A stretch of 20,542 bases of DNA, from assembly GCA_900544375.1 (NCBI GenBank), contig UQUZ01000048.1, positions 1 to 20,542 on the forward strand, given 5' to 3'. Positions 7,062 through 14,669 of the stretch are shown here, one piece after another. The position numbers were made by a program, and so were the translations under genes. Each line of letters starts with the position of its first letter. Position 1 is the stretch's first letter. This DNA comes from an uncultured Oscillospiraceae bacterium. Its GTDB lineage: Bacteria > Bacillota > Clostridia > Oscillospirales > Acutalibacteraceae. The notes beneath the pieces are model-generated. The model did not search any database, had not been told where the DNA came from, and saw only the letters and a program-made list of their open reading frames with translations.

Positions 7062-8021
7062 CTAATACCGGAAGTTTGTTATCTTCAGGGTATTGCGCAG
7101 CGTTGCTCCTCCGTCAATATCCATAAACAAAACCTTGATACGCCCTTTTGCCGTAATGTCACAATACATGATCTGCTCCAGCGATACGATTTGATTTGTC
7201 TTGGGGTTGCAAATCAGGGTTGCCGTACAATCGCGGTACTTCACGGCGTAATGATCCACCCGGATTAAAATTGATAATTTATCCAATTCATTGTCAATAT
7301 CTTTTTTCGACAGCGGCGAGAACATCTTCCCATGGTAACTTGCCAAAGGCTCAGGGTTTGTTTCCGGCCTCAGCTTAATAACGAGTTTATAGTTGCCGTT
7401 ATCAAGCTTTGTGCAACTCGCGCTTTGAATCGCTTTATCTGCATCACCCTGCGCGATCAAACAACCAGCACTTCCATTATATACCGGGAACCATGTCATA
7501 TCCCCGCCCTTTTGATTGATTGCCGGATTGGCATTGGCCTTTTCGGGGCTTGTCATATAATTCCCCGCTTGATCTAAAACCCAGTTAACAGCATTACTGT
7601 CAAATTCTTTTTTGGTGATTTCCTGATACTCCACCTTTTTAAAGCCGGGTTTTCCCGCCTTAGCCTTGTTCATCACAGTCGTATACAGCGCAAGAATTTC
7701 CGCTTTTGTGGACGGCAGCCTTTCAGCCTGCGGCGCCCCGGTCGGTTCCGCCTGAGAGGCGCCGGGTCGCTCTTCCTGCTTGGCGGAGCCCTCCTCCGAA
7801 GGCACAGTAGCTGTGGATGGATCGGACACAGAGGCGCTCTCCTCTGCCGACCCGCTTTCCACCTCGCCCAGTGTTTCGCCTTGGCCCGCCGCTGAGGCAA
7901 CAGGCTGACCGCTCTCCCCGGATGACGTGTCTGTTTCCCCGCCGCCACCACAGGCTGCCATTGAGAGCACCATGAAAATAGCCATGCAGAAGGAAAGCCA
8001 TCGAAACCCATGTTTTTTCAT
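7062..8021 (-). CDS. Lipoprotein with Ser/Glu/Ala-rich linker and unknown C-terminal domain
   Basis: The protein is 319 residues when started at the ATG at 8021 (MKKHGFRW); the open frame reaches 8057, but those 12 residues lack a signal-peptide character. Residues 1-23 form a lipoprotein signal peptide and Cys24 in SMAAC is the likely lipidated residue, although Met rather than Leu at -3 is not ideal. Residues 25-90 form a low-complexity linker of Gly, Ser, Glu, Ala and Pro, typical of a spacer that lifts a domain off the membrane. Residues 90-319 form an unrecognised domain beginning TKAEILALYTTVMNKAKAG and ending in strand-like repeats (ITAKGRIKVLFMDIDGGA), with several cysteines. It is probably anchored on the outer face of the cell membrane. 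It has its own promoter (8117-8145) and terminator, so it is monocistronic. Related lipoproteins are common in gut clostridia to my knowledge, without an assigned role. Confidence 0.82.
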   Translation of the reverse strand: MKKHGFRWLSFCMAIFMVLSMAACGGGGETDTSSGESGQPVASAAGQGETLGEVESGSAEESASVSDPSTATVPSEEGSAKQEERPGASQAEPTGAPQAERLPSTKAEILALYTTVMNKAKAGKPGFKKVEYQEITKKEFDSNAVNWVLDQAGNYMTSPEKANANPAINQKGGDMTWFPVYNGSAGCLIAQGDADKAIQSASCTKLDNGNYKLVIKLRPETNPEPLASYHGKMFSPLSKKDIDNELDKLSILIRVDHYAVKYRDCTATLICNPKTNQIVSLEQIMYCDITAKGRIKVLFMDIDGGATLRNTLKITNFRY

Positions 8022-8116
8022 TTTCTCAACCCCATTTCTATTATTTGATAACGCCAAATTTAATCACAATAAAATATATTATTCTTAATAATTCATATGC
8101 AATATGCTGTATTTTT

Positions 8117-8145
8117 ATAATACCAAACAAATCGAAAGAAGTCAA
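8117..8145 (-). promoter_or_regulatory. Sigma-A promoter of the lipoprotein gene
   Basis: On the minus strand: -35 TTGACT (8145-8140), 17 bp spacer, -10 TATTAT (8122-8117). The predicted start near 8110 leaves an AT-rich leader of about 89 bases before the ATG at 8021. Confidence 0.7.
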
Positions 8146-8190
8146 TGTTCTAATATGCAGATTTTAACGTTGCAATAAAAAACAGGATAA

Positions 8191-8235
8191 AAATTGGAAG
8201 AACCCGCCGCTGCATGTGCACCGGCCGGTTCTTCC
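8191..8235 (-). terminator. Rho-independent terminator of the Asn/Gln-rich gene
   Basis: GGAAGAACC (8196-8204) pairs with GGTTCTTCC (8227-8235), with an additional GCCG/CGGC pairing inside. On the minus strand the stem is followed by AATTTTTAT. It lies about 50 bases after the stop of the small Asn/Gln-rich gene and supports that gene being expressed. Confidence 0.75.
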
Positions 8236-8284
8236 CGGATTAGCGTATGGTTGCGTTTGAAACAGAGGCTGTTAAAATCAATGG

Positions 8285-8494
8285 TTAAAACTGATTTTCA
8301 TTTTCCTGCCGCTGGTTCTGGAAGTTCTGATTCTGGCGATTCTGCTGGTTCTGTTGGTTGCGGCTGTTGCTCGCCTGCTGCTTCGCCTTGTTGTTCTTCA
8401 GGTTTTGCTGGTTATTCTGGTTGTTAAACTGATTGTTCTGGTTCTGCTGGTTGTTGAACTGATTGTTCTGGTTGTTCTGGTTCTGCTGGGACAT
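8285..8494 (-). CDS. Small Asn/Gln-rich low-complexity protein
   Basis: This 69-residue protein contains 26 Asn and 24 Gln, i.e. 72% of its residues; the rest are Phe, Lys, Arg, Ser and a few others, with no hydrophobic core. The ATG at 8494 is chosen because a strong GGGAGGTG lies about 6 bases upstream; a GTG at 8503 lies inside that ribosome binding site. The N-terminal half repeats short units such as NNQFNNQ, and the DNA repeats with it, suggesting growth by slippage. A terminator follows, so the gene is a complete single unit. The composition loosely recalls gamma-type small spore proteins and spore coat proteins of Firmicutes, but the glutamine-box repeats of gamma-SASP are missing, so I assign no function. 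It is likely disordered or aggregation-prone (inference). No clear promoter was found. Confidence 0.7.
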   Translation of the reverse strand: MSQQNQNNQNNQFNNQQNQNNQFNNQNNQQNLKNNKAKQQASNSRNQQNQQNRQNQNFQNQRQENENQF

Positions 8495-8647
8495 TCCGTT
8501 CACCTCCCTTCATGGACAACGGGCAGGCTGGCAATTGCGGCCTATGCACCGATTGATGTCCACTCCTAGTTTGAGCAAAACAGAGGAATTTATGAATGGA
8601 AGCAATTGAAAAATCTCTTCTGGCGAATGCTTTCCGCGCTCCGCCGC

Positions 8648-8676
8648 TTGCACCTGCCACAAATCATTGCTATAAT
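8648..8676 (+). promoter_or_regulatory. Candidate promoter for the GH20 operon
   Basis: A perfect -10 TATAAT (8671-8676) lies 17 bp after a weak -35 TTGCAC (8648-8653), placing the start about 30 bases before the ATG at 8712. The weak -35 suggests that an activator may be needed or that basal expression is low (inference). Confidence 0.5.
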
Positions 8677-8711
8677 GGTATAAAATAAAGTTTTTGAGGG
8701 TGGCTTAACGA

Positions 8712-10295
8712 ATGATGCATATCATCCCTGAACCAAAGGATATAACGATCCACCAAGGCGCAGGCTGCTTTCCATTTTCCGCCGAAACCGCACTGGTCAA
8801 TTCTGTGCTTGCGCAAGCTGCGCTGGAAGACTTCCAATCTTTTTTAAAGAAAAATTTTCATTTCGGATTGACTCAGTCCGAGGGAGCAACACGGCTTGTG
8901 CTCGCCCGAATGGAAGAAGGGGATCCTGAGGCATACCGAATAGAGGTTTCCGAGCAGGAGATCTGCATCTCTTCCGCCGGGGAGGCCGGACTCTTTTACG
9001 CGCTGCAAACGTTGAAGCAAATCTTGCTGACCAATGGCTGCAAAATTCCAAGCCTCAGCATCAATGACGCTCCCCTCTATCATTACCGCGGCTTTATGCT
9101 CGACGTCGGCCGGTATTTCTATCCGGTTGAGGAGGTAAAGCACTTCCTAGATCTCATGGCGGTACATAAGCTCAACATTTTTCACTGGCATCTAACAGAG
9201 GATCAAGGATGGCGCGTGGAAATTAAAAAATATCCGCGCCTGACGGAGTTTGGCTCCAAACGCTCCCACACGAATTTTGGCTTTCGCCCCCATTCCGGTT
9301 TTTATACACAGGAGGACATCCGCGAAGTAGTCGCCTACGCGCACTCCAAATACATCAAGGTGATCCCGGAGATTGACATGCCCGGCCACATGCAGTCCGC
9401 CATCGCCTGTTATCCGGAGCTGAGTTGCTTTAACCGCTCACTGCCCGTGGCAACACATTGGGGCGTGAAGCATGATATTCTATGCGCTGGAAAGGAAAGC
9501 ACCTATCAATTTATTTTTGACGTGCTTGATGAGTTAATTCCGCTGTTCCCGGATGGGTATTTCCATCTCGGAGGCGACGAAGTTGTCAAAATGCGATGGC
9601 AGCTCTGCCCCCACTGCCAAGCCTTCATGAAAAAGACCGGATTGAAGGATGAGGAGGAGCTTCAGCAATTCTTCATGAGCCGCGTCAGCCGGTATTTAAA
9701 AGAAAAAGGCGTTGCTTCCATGATGTGGAACTGGGATTCTGTGGAGGCCACGCAGTGGCTCGACCGCGATATCATATGGCAGATGTGTGGCATGCCGAAA
9801 AACACCCAGGCAGAAATCACAGCGGGCCGCCGCATGGTAAACTCCGTATCTTTCCCCTACTATCTTGATTTGCCTTACGGCTGGTTCAACCTGCGAGCAA
9901 CCTATGAAAACACGCCGGAAATTCCCCACATCGATGCAGCATCGGCCAAAAATTTGCTTGGCTTGGAAGCGCCGCTCTGGACGGAATATGTGCCTAATAT
10001 GAAAAAGGCTGATTACTGCACATATCCACGTTTAGGCGCCATTGCAGAAATTGCCTGGACAGCGCCGGAGAACAGAAGCTGGGCGCACTTTCAGCAAAAG
10101 CTTGAGGATTATTACCGCCTGCTGTCCGTATACGGCGTGGAACACCCCGCAACGCTCAAGCAGGCAATGCCGGGCGCCCTGCGCGCAAAGGGCTATTCCC
10201 TCTGGTTTAACCGCCGGCAGCTACACTGGGCAGGCCTGCATAATTTGATTGACGACGCTAAGGTTAAAAAATCAGTGGCAAAGCAACAACGCTAA
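8712..10295 (+). CDS. Glycoside hydrolase family 20 beta-N-acetylhexosaminidase (first of tandem pair)
   Basis: This 527-residue enzyme releases terminal beta-linked GlcNAc or GalNAc by the family's substrate-assisted mechanism. The N-terminal GH20b alpha/beta domain covers about residues 1-120. The catalytic barrel follows with the hallmarks RGFMLDVGRYF, FHWHLTEDQGWRVEIKKYP, PEIDMPGHMQSA and HLGGDE; Asp289-Glu290 are the polarising residue and the acid/base. A late WTEYVPN segment and a Trp in the IAEIAWT region line the sugar pocket. There is no signal peptide: the protein begins directly with the GH20b strand (IIPEPKDITI), so it should act in the cytoplasm on imported oligosaccharides. GAGGGTGG precedes the ATG; an ATG one codon later is possible. 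The second GH20 gene follows 42 bases later and is clearly a diverged paralogue, so ancient duplication is likely. Exact linkage preference is unknown. Confidence 0.92.
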   Translation: MMHIIPEPKDITIHQGAGCFPFSAETALVNSVLAQAALEDFQSFLKKNFHFGLTQSEGATRLVLARMEEGDPEAYRIEVSEQEICISSAGEAGLFYALQTLKQILLTNGCKIPSLSINDAPLYHYRGFMLDVGRYFYPVEEVKHFLDLMAVHKLNIFHWHLTEDQGWRVEIKKYPRLTEFGSKRSHTNFGFRPHSGFYTQEDIREVVAYAHSKYIKVIPEIDMPGHMQSAIACYPELSCFNRSLPVATHWGVKHDILCAGKESTYQFIFDVLDELIPLFPDGYFHLGGDEVVKMRWQLCPHCQAFMKKTGLKDEEELQQFFMSRVSRYLKEKGVASMMWNWDSVEATQWLDRDIIWQMCGMPKNTQAEITAGRRMVNSVSFPYYLDLPYGWFNLRATYENTPEIPHIDAASAKNLLGLEAPLWTEYVPNMKKADYCTYPRLGAIAEIAWTAPENRSWAHFQQKLEDYYRLLSVYGVEHPATLKQAMPGALRAKGYSLWFNRRQLHWAGLHNLIDDAKVKKSVAKQQR

Positions 10296-10337
10296 TTTTG
10301 AGTATAAAATTCAATCCAGTAGTTTTGAGGAGGACTT

Positions 10338-11969
10338 ATGATCCAGTTGATTCCCCTGCCCAAAAAAGTATCCCAGTTGACCGGCACATTCAGGCTCACA
10401 CAGGATACCTCCTGCTATTTTGCGCCGGAGTTACAAGAAACATTCCATTTTTTTAAGGATCTCGTTGAAAAAGCCGCCCGCTTTCCCCTCCAAAAGGGCA
10501 ATGAAATGGCCGACATCCGCTTCTTATATGACACTCGTATCCCGGAAGAAGGCTATCAGCTCGACTGCACGCAAAGCGGCATCGCGGTTTTCTCCTCCAC
10601 ACCCGCCGGCGCATTTTACGCCGTCCAAACCCTACGCCAACTTTTGAAGCTAGACGTCTCCAAAAACGCGGAAACACTCTCCATGGCCTGTGTCAAAATC
10701 GAAGATGCGCCTCGCTTCCGTTGGCGCGGCATGATGCTGGATTCCAGCCGCTACTTTTGGAGCGTGGACTATGTGAAGCGCTATCTCGATTTTATGGCTA
10801 TGCACAAGCTCAACGTTTTTCACTGGCATTTGACGGACGATGCGGGTTGGCGCATTGAAATCAAAAAATATCCGCTGCTCACGGAGATCGGCTCTAAACG
10901 CAAGGATACACAGCTGTACGGCTGGAAAAGCAAACGGCTGGAGGGAAAGCCCTACGCACCCGGCTTTTACACGCAGGAGCAGATCCGTGAAATCGTGGCC
11001 TATGCTGCCGAGCGATTTATCATGGTTGTGCCGGAAGTCGATATGCCCGCACACTTTGCCGCCGCAATCGCCGCTTACCCCTATCTCGCCTGCCGTGAAA
11101 TCCCAAGCGAGGTGCATTGGTTCTACGGGAGCACCATCCCGGAAAAAACGCTGGGCTGGAAGGATTGGAACCGCCCCGCCTGCGCAGGCAAGGAGAGCAC
11201 CTACGAATTCATCTTCGATGTTTTGGATGAAATTCTGCCCCTCTTTCCCGCCCCCTATTTCCACATTGGCGGCGATGAAGCGCCGAAGGACGAGTGGAAA
11301 ACCTGCCCGCACTGCCAAAAGGCCATCAAAGCGCATGGCCTCAAGGATGTGGAGGAGTTACAGGGGTTATTCAACAACCGTATTGCAGTTCATCTCAAGG
11401 AGAAGGGCAAACGGCTAATCGTATGGAATGAAGCGCTCCAGGCCGAAAATCTCGACAAATCCGTCATCGGCCAGTATTGGACGCCGCAGCGCGACAAATT
11501 TGCGGAAAAATACATCAATGAGGGCGGCGAAATGATTATGAGCCGCCACCAAGCCTTTTACTTTGACATGACCTATGCGCAGCGGCCTTTACAGAATACA
11601 TACAAATTCGAACCCGTACAGGGCGGCATCCACCCGGAAAGCGTAAAAAATGTGCTGGGTGTGGAGGCGGAGATGTGGACGGAGTTCATTCCTTCGGTCC
11701 GTCGTCTCGAGCTTTTCCTCTTCCCGCGCATGCAAGCGCTCAGCGAGGTAGCCTGGTCACCGAAGGAAAAACGGGATTTCAAGAGCTTCCTGGCGCGGTG
11801 GGAACAGTTCAAGCCCATCTTGGATGCTTTTGGTGTAAACTATGCAGAAAACCACGTTGCCCTTGCCAAAAATCTGATCCGCAGGATCAATAGCCAGATT
11901 CTGTTTCAATATGGCAACCCGAGCTATGAATTGGATTGGAATGATCAACTCCAACGGCAGAAAAAATAA
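10338..11969 (+). CDS. Glycoside hydrolase family 20 beta-N-acetylhexosaminidase (second of tandem pair)
   Basis: This 543-residue GH20 enzyme has the same layout as its upstream neighbour: a GH20b domain, then the barrel with WRGMMLDSSRYFW, FHWHLTDDAGWRIEIKKYP, PEVDMPAHFAAA and HIGGDE. The catalytic pair is Asp313-Glu314. It differs by an insertion after the first barrel strands (YGWKSKRLEGKPYAPGFY) and by a segment HWFYGSTIPEKTLGWKDWNRP, which could reshape the substrate pocket and give a different specificity (inference). There is again no signal peptide, so it is probably cytoplasmic. The ATG at 10338 is preceded by a near-perfect GAGGAGG. It is co-transcribed with the first GH20 gene and followed by a strong terminator. 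Together the two enzymes would trim HexNAc residues from chitin-, mucin- or glycan-derived oligosaccharides. Confidence 0.92.
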   Translation: MIQLIPLPKKVSQLTGTFRLTQDTSCYFAPELQETFHFFKDLVEKAARFPLQKGNEMADIRFLYDTRIPEEGYQLDCTQSGIAVFSSTPAGAFYAVQTLRQLLKLDVSKNAETLSMACVKIEDAPRFRWRGMMLDSSRYFWSVDYVKRYLDFMAMHKLNVFHWHLTDDAGWRIEIKKYPLLTEIGSKRKDTQLYGWKSKRLEGKPYAPGFYTQEQIREIVAYAAERFIMVVPEVDMPAHFAAAIAAYPYLACREIPSEVHWFYGSTIPEKTLGWKDWNRPACAGKESTYEFIFDVLDEILPLFPAPYFHIGGDEAPKDEWKTCPHCQKAIKAHGLKDVEELQGLFNNRIAVHLKEKGKRLIVWNEALQAENLDKSVIGQYWTPQRDKFAEKYINEGGEMIMSRHQAFYFDMTYAQRPLQNTYKFEPVQGGIHPESVKNVLGVEAEMWTEFIPSVRRLELFLFPRMQALSEVAWSPKEKRDFKSFLARWEQFKPILDAFGVNYAENHVALAKNLIRRINSQILFQYGNPSYELDWNDQLQRQKK

Positions 11970-12054
11970 GAAACGGCGAAGCCCCAAAATGGATGCATTG
12001 AAAAACGCTCATTGCGAAAACTGGTTATGAGAAAATCCGTAGCGTCGGGCACGT

Positions 12055-12096
12055 AAAGCCCCCAGTTTGCCTCTGTAAGGCAAATTGGGGGCTTTT
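12055..12096. terminator. Bidirectional rho-independent terminator
   Basis: AAAGCCCCCAGTTTGCC (12055-12071) pairs with GGCAAATTGGGGGCTTT (12079-12095), a 17 bp stem with one G-U pair and a 7-base loop, with Ts on the plus side and As before it. It closes the GH20 operon and can also serve the convergent asparaginase-like gene ending at 12180. Confidence 0.9.
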
Positions 12097-12179
12097 GATG
12101 GTGCTTTTTCAGGGCATCAGGGTCAGAGAAAGTATAATGACACTTTCGGCCAATAAAGCTGTTTTATACATCTCGCATC

Positions 12180-13214
12180 TTAAACCGCTCTCTCTGGAAG
12201 CCGTTCAAACGCGATGCACTGCTCCATCAAACTTTTTGAGGAGTGTTCCCCCTGATTATACGCAATCGTTAGTTTGGCATACGCCGCCTCAAAGGAAATC
12301 CGGTAGAGCGGGATTGCCCCCGTGGCCAGCAATGCCCGGCTCGTTTCATACAACGCATCTCCTTCTGCTTTAAAAGGCGCGAGGTAACAATCCGTCCCCT
12401 TGCTTTGGCATTCCTGTAGAAAATGCGTTAAATCATAAGCTTTCCCCTGTGTGCAGGCAGTAGCAGCGTGATAGAGATAGTGCAGCAGAGCGCGCGGCTG
12501 AGGATCATAGCGAATCCATTGGTAAGAAAGCCCCGGATAGGGCCGCAACGCGGGCACCGGCTCCTGAAACACCCAATTTGCGGGCAGCAGGCGTGCAGGG
12601 ATTTGATTGATCTCACTTGGCGAAGGATTGTCAGGATGTTCGTTCCACACAAATTTTCCGCCCCGGATTTCCCCAAAATCTACGCCGCCATAGCTTGTAA
12701 ACTGATCGCGGGCCGTGTCCGCCTCCTGAATGCGGGCGGCAAGATACACACGATTGGCGCCTTTTTCATCCTGGAATACGGTGAACACACCCCGAACTTG
12801 ACGGGAAGCGATCAGCTCGACTGCGCTGCGGAAATTTGCAAGGCCGTTGCTGCGGCTATCCCCAAGGGAATAATTGCTTGCGACCAGCACCAATGGAATC
12901 GGCACATCCCGCAGCAGGAAAGCGAGTGCGGCACAGGTATAGGGCAGCGTATCCGAGCCATGTGTGATGATGACTCCATCGTAAACGGCCAGCTCCTCCT
13001 CCCGCACCGATCGCTCCAAAAGAGACCACAGCTCGGGCGTGGCATTTTCGCTGAGCAAGTTGCACGGCCTGCGCACTTCAAACAAAACATCCTCCCCAAA
13101 CCGCGCCCGATACAGCGATAGCAAACGGCTGGCCGCAGCCGGATCCGTATGGACGGTTGCGCCGTCAACTGTGCTGCCGATCGTGCCGCCGGTGAATAAA
13201 ACCAATATTTTCAT
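12180..13214 (-). CDS. Asparaginase-family protein (divergent)
   Basis: This 344-residue protein has the asparaginase/glutaminase fold marks: the first signature FTGGTIGS (Thr11 in the nucleophile position) and the second ITHGSDTLPY (residues 83-92), where most family members have HGTDT, so Ser87 replaces the usual Thr and Asp88 is kept. A segment LVLVASNYSLGDSRSNGLANF corresponds to the region after the second motif. The lysine that normally completes the second catalytic triad is not obvious in the region GANRVYLAARIQEAD. The C-terminal domain (about residues 215-344) is present but diverged. It may hydrolyse asparagine, another amide, or have lost activity. Its ATG overlaps the Nudix stop as ATGA, so the two are co-translated. 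There is no signal peptide, so it is a cytoplasmic, type I-like enzyme. Confidence 0.82.
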   Translation of the reverse strand: MKILVLFTGGTIGSTVDGATVHTDPAAASRLLSLYRARFGEDVLFEVRRPCNLLSENATPELWSLLERSVREEELAVYDGVIITHGSDTLPYTCAALAFLLRDVPIPLVLVASNYSLGDSRSNGLANFRSAVELIASRQVRGVFTVFQDEKGANRVYLAARIQEADTARDQFTSYGGVDFGEIRGGKFVWNEHPDNPSPSEINQIPARLLPANWVFQEPVPALRPYPGLSYQWIRYDPQPRALLHYLYHAATACTQGKAYDLTHFLQECQSKGTDCYLAPFKAEGDALYETSRALLATGAIPLYRISFEAAYAKLTIAYNQGEHSSKSLMEQCIAFERLPERAV

Positions 13215-13666
13215 TCAATATGCTCCTTCATCCATGCTAGCTTCTCCAACGCTTTACGGACAGCCCAGGCCTGCTGCTCTACGTTCATCTGCTCGGCGGC
13301 TTTTTCACAGGGCAGCCATACCAGCGTATGGTCTAATTCCACCGGAGCGCAAACGAATTCCAAAAAGGCGCCCGCATAATAATGCTGCACTGGATGAAAA
13401 GCTCCAATTTTTTCATGCATGAGATAGCTTTCCGCAGAGCCTAACAATTCCCCTACCTGAACCAGAAAGCCTGTTTCCTCCAAACATTCACGCAGAATAC
13501 AGGCCTCATGCGTTTCACCTGGCTCCACACCGCCGCCGGGCAGAAAGAAACCTTTGGGTGTGCGGATTGAAGCGATTTGAGCGCCGCTCACTGCAATCAA
13601 ATAGGCGCCTGGCCTGGTCCTATAGGAAGCGCCCGCTTGCTTTTCCCCAAATATGCAATGTAACAC
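13211..13666 (-). CDS. Nudix hydrolase
   Basis: This protein of about 151 residues carries a near-complete Nudix box at residues 45-67 (core GVEPGETHEA then RECLEETGF), matching G-x5-E-x7-REUxEExGU except that Cys replaces the first hydrophobic residue. The box binds Mg2+ for cleavage of nucleoside diphosphate-linked compounds. N-terminal GEKQAGASYRTRPGAYLIAV is typical of small clostridial Nudix proteins; the substrate is unknown. The reading frame is open up to 13921 but that part overlaps the coiled-coil gene and its terminator, so I choose GTG at 13666. The nearest ribosome binding site, GGGAGGAG, lies about 12 bases upstream, slightly far, so the start is uncertain. A TATAAT with a poor -35 occurs at about 13745-13752 on the minus strand. 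Its stop overlaps the asparaginase-like start. Confidence 0.82.
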   Translation of the reverse strand: MLHCIFGEKQAGASYRTRPGAYLIAVSGAQIASIRTPKGFFLPGGGVEPGETHEACILRECLEETGFLVQVGELLGSAESYLMHEKIGAFHPVQHYYAGAFLEFVCAPVELDHTLVWLPCEKAAEQMNVEQQAWAVRKALEKLAWMKEHIE

Positions 13667-13690
13667 GACGGATACGAACTCCTCCCATTT

Positions 13691-13739
13691 AAAAAATGGG
13701 CCGCAAGCCGTGATTGCTTCTTCCCCCCGGCTGCGGCCC
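13691..13739 (-). terminator. Rho-independent terminator of the rsmD-coaD-coiled-coil operon
   Basis: On the minus strand GGGCCGCAGCCG (13739-13728) pairs with CGGCTTGCGGCCC (13710-13698, one bulge) and is followed by ATTTTTT. It lies 28 bases after the coiled-coil gene stop and just before the Nudix gene, separating the two operons. Confidence 0.88.
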
Positions 13740-13766
13740 GTCTTATTATATGTTTGAAAGAGCAGA

Positions 13767-14633
13767 TTATTTTTGAGCGTCCTGCTTTGGCTCGGGTTGA
13801 GGCTCCTCCTCCACTTTGCCAGAAGCGCGTAGGCTTTGGCGCGCCCTGCGGATTTCATTGACATACTGGGTGAGCTGCTCATCTGACGTGCGCATAATCC
13901 GCTCGACGAATTCACTCGCACCCGTGCGCATATCGTGCGACCACTTTTGTGCCTGAGAGATCGCCTCCTCCGCCTGTTCGTTTGCCGTCTTAGTTAAGAG
14001 AGCAGCCTTGGCCTGTGCGGTTTCCACCATATCCTTTGATTTGGTTTGCGCATCCTCCAGCAAGGCGGTCGCTCGAGCCTGAGCGGTCTCCGTCGCCTCG
14101 CGTGCCTTGGCCTGTGCGTTCTCCAGCATCTCCTGTGACTGATGGCGGGCGCTGGTGAGCATTTCGTTAGCCTTCGCGGTTGCAGTTTTGGTAATCTGAT
14201 CCTCAGAAACAAGTGCTTTGGCCTTCTCCTCCGCCTTGGCAACCATGTCATCCGACGCATCCTGCGCCTTTTGCATCATCGCCTTGGAATCGCGGCGGGC
14301 TTTTTCCATCATCGTATCCGCTTCCAAACGGGCCTTGCTCGTGAGCGCTTCCGCCTCGCGGCGAGCGTTTTCGCGCAGATTATCCGCATTGCGGATGGCA
14401 GCCTCCTGCGTTTCATGCGCCTCCTGCTTTGCATCCTTGAGAATCGCGCTCCGGTCACGCACAATCTGCGTGGCCTGTTCAATCTCCGTGGGCAAATTTT
14501 CCCGCGCCTGTGCGATCAGCTCCTGCATCGCGGGAATGTCGATATACCGCTTGCTTGATAACATGGAGGCAGTTGCGTTTTCAATTACTTCATCCATCTG
14601 ATCCAACAATTCGGCAATGTTGACACTGCTCAT
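13767..14633 (-). CDS. DivIVA-like coiled-coil protein with 11-residue repeats
   Basis: This 288-residue protein is almost wholly helical. Residues 1-65 contain the start SSVNIAELLDQMDEVIENA, a DivIVA-like/ATPase-subunit-like head also seen in clostridial neighbours of coaD. From residue 68 Ala recurs exactly every 11 residues (68, 79, 90, 101, 112, 123, 134), then after a 6-residue shift at DQITKT again at 151, 162, 173, 184, 195, 206, 217, 228 and 239. Such hendecads form a right-handed or very lightly twisted coil. The tail is Pro/Glu/Lys-rich. Annotation pipelines often call such proteins 'ATPase' or 'V-type ATPase subunit H', but there is no nucleotide-binding motif. A scaffold or cell-division/membrane-associated role is possible (inference). 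The start ATG follows GGAAGGATG. It lies 36 bases after coaD in the same operon, with its own terminator. Confidence 0.85.
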   Translation of the reverse strand: MSSVNIAELLDQMDEVIENATASMLSSKRYIDIPAMQELIAQARENLPTEIEQATQIVRDRSAILKDAKQEAHETQEAAIRNADNLRENARREAEALTSKARLEADTMMEKARRDSKAMMQKAQDASDDMVAKAEEKAKALVSEDQITKTATAKANEMLTSARHQSQEMLENAQAKAREATETAQARATALLEDAQTKSKDMVETAQAKAALLTKTANEQAEEAISQAQKWSHDMRTGASEFVERIMRTSDEQLTQYVNEIRRARQSLRASGKVEEEPQPEPKQDAQK

Positions 14634-14669
14634 ACTGACACATCCTTCCCTTCCAAATCATAGACAGGT

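Noticed and set aside
8285..8494. Tandem repeats in the Asn/Gln-rich gene, considered as a CRISPR-like or minisatellite array
   Set aside because: The units are short and irregular, lack unique spacers, and are explained by the repeated Asn/Gln codons.
13667..13921. N-terminal extension of the Nudix reading frame
   Set aside because: It runs through the terminator at 13691-13739 and into the coiled-coil gene in another frame, with no Nudix-like content.
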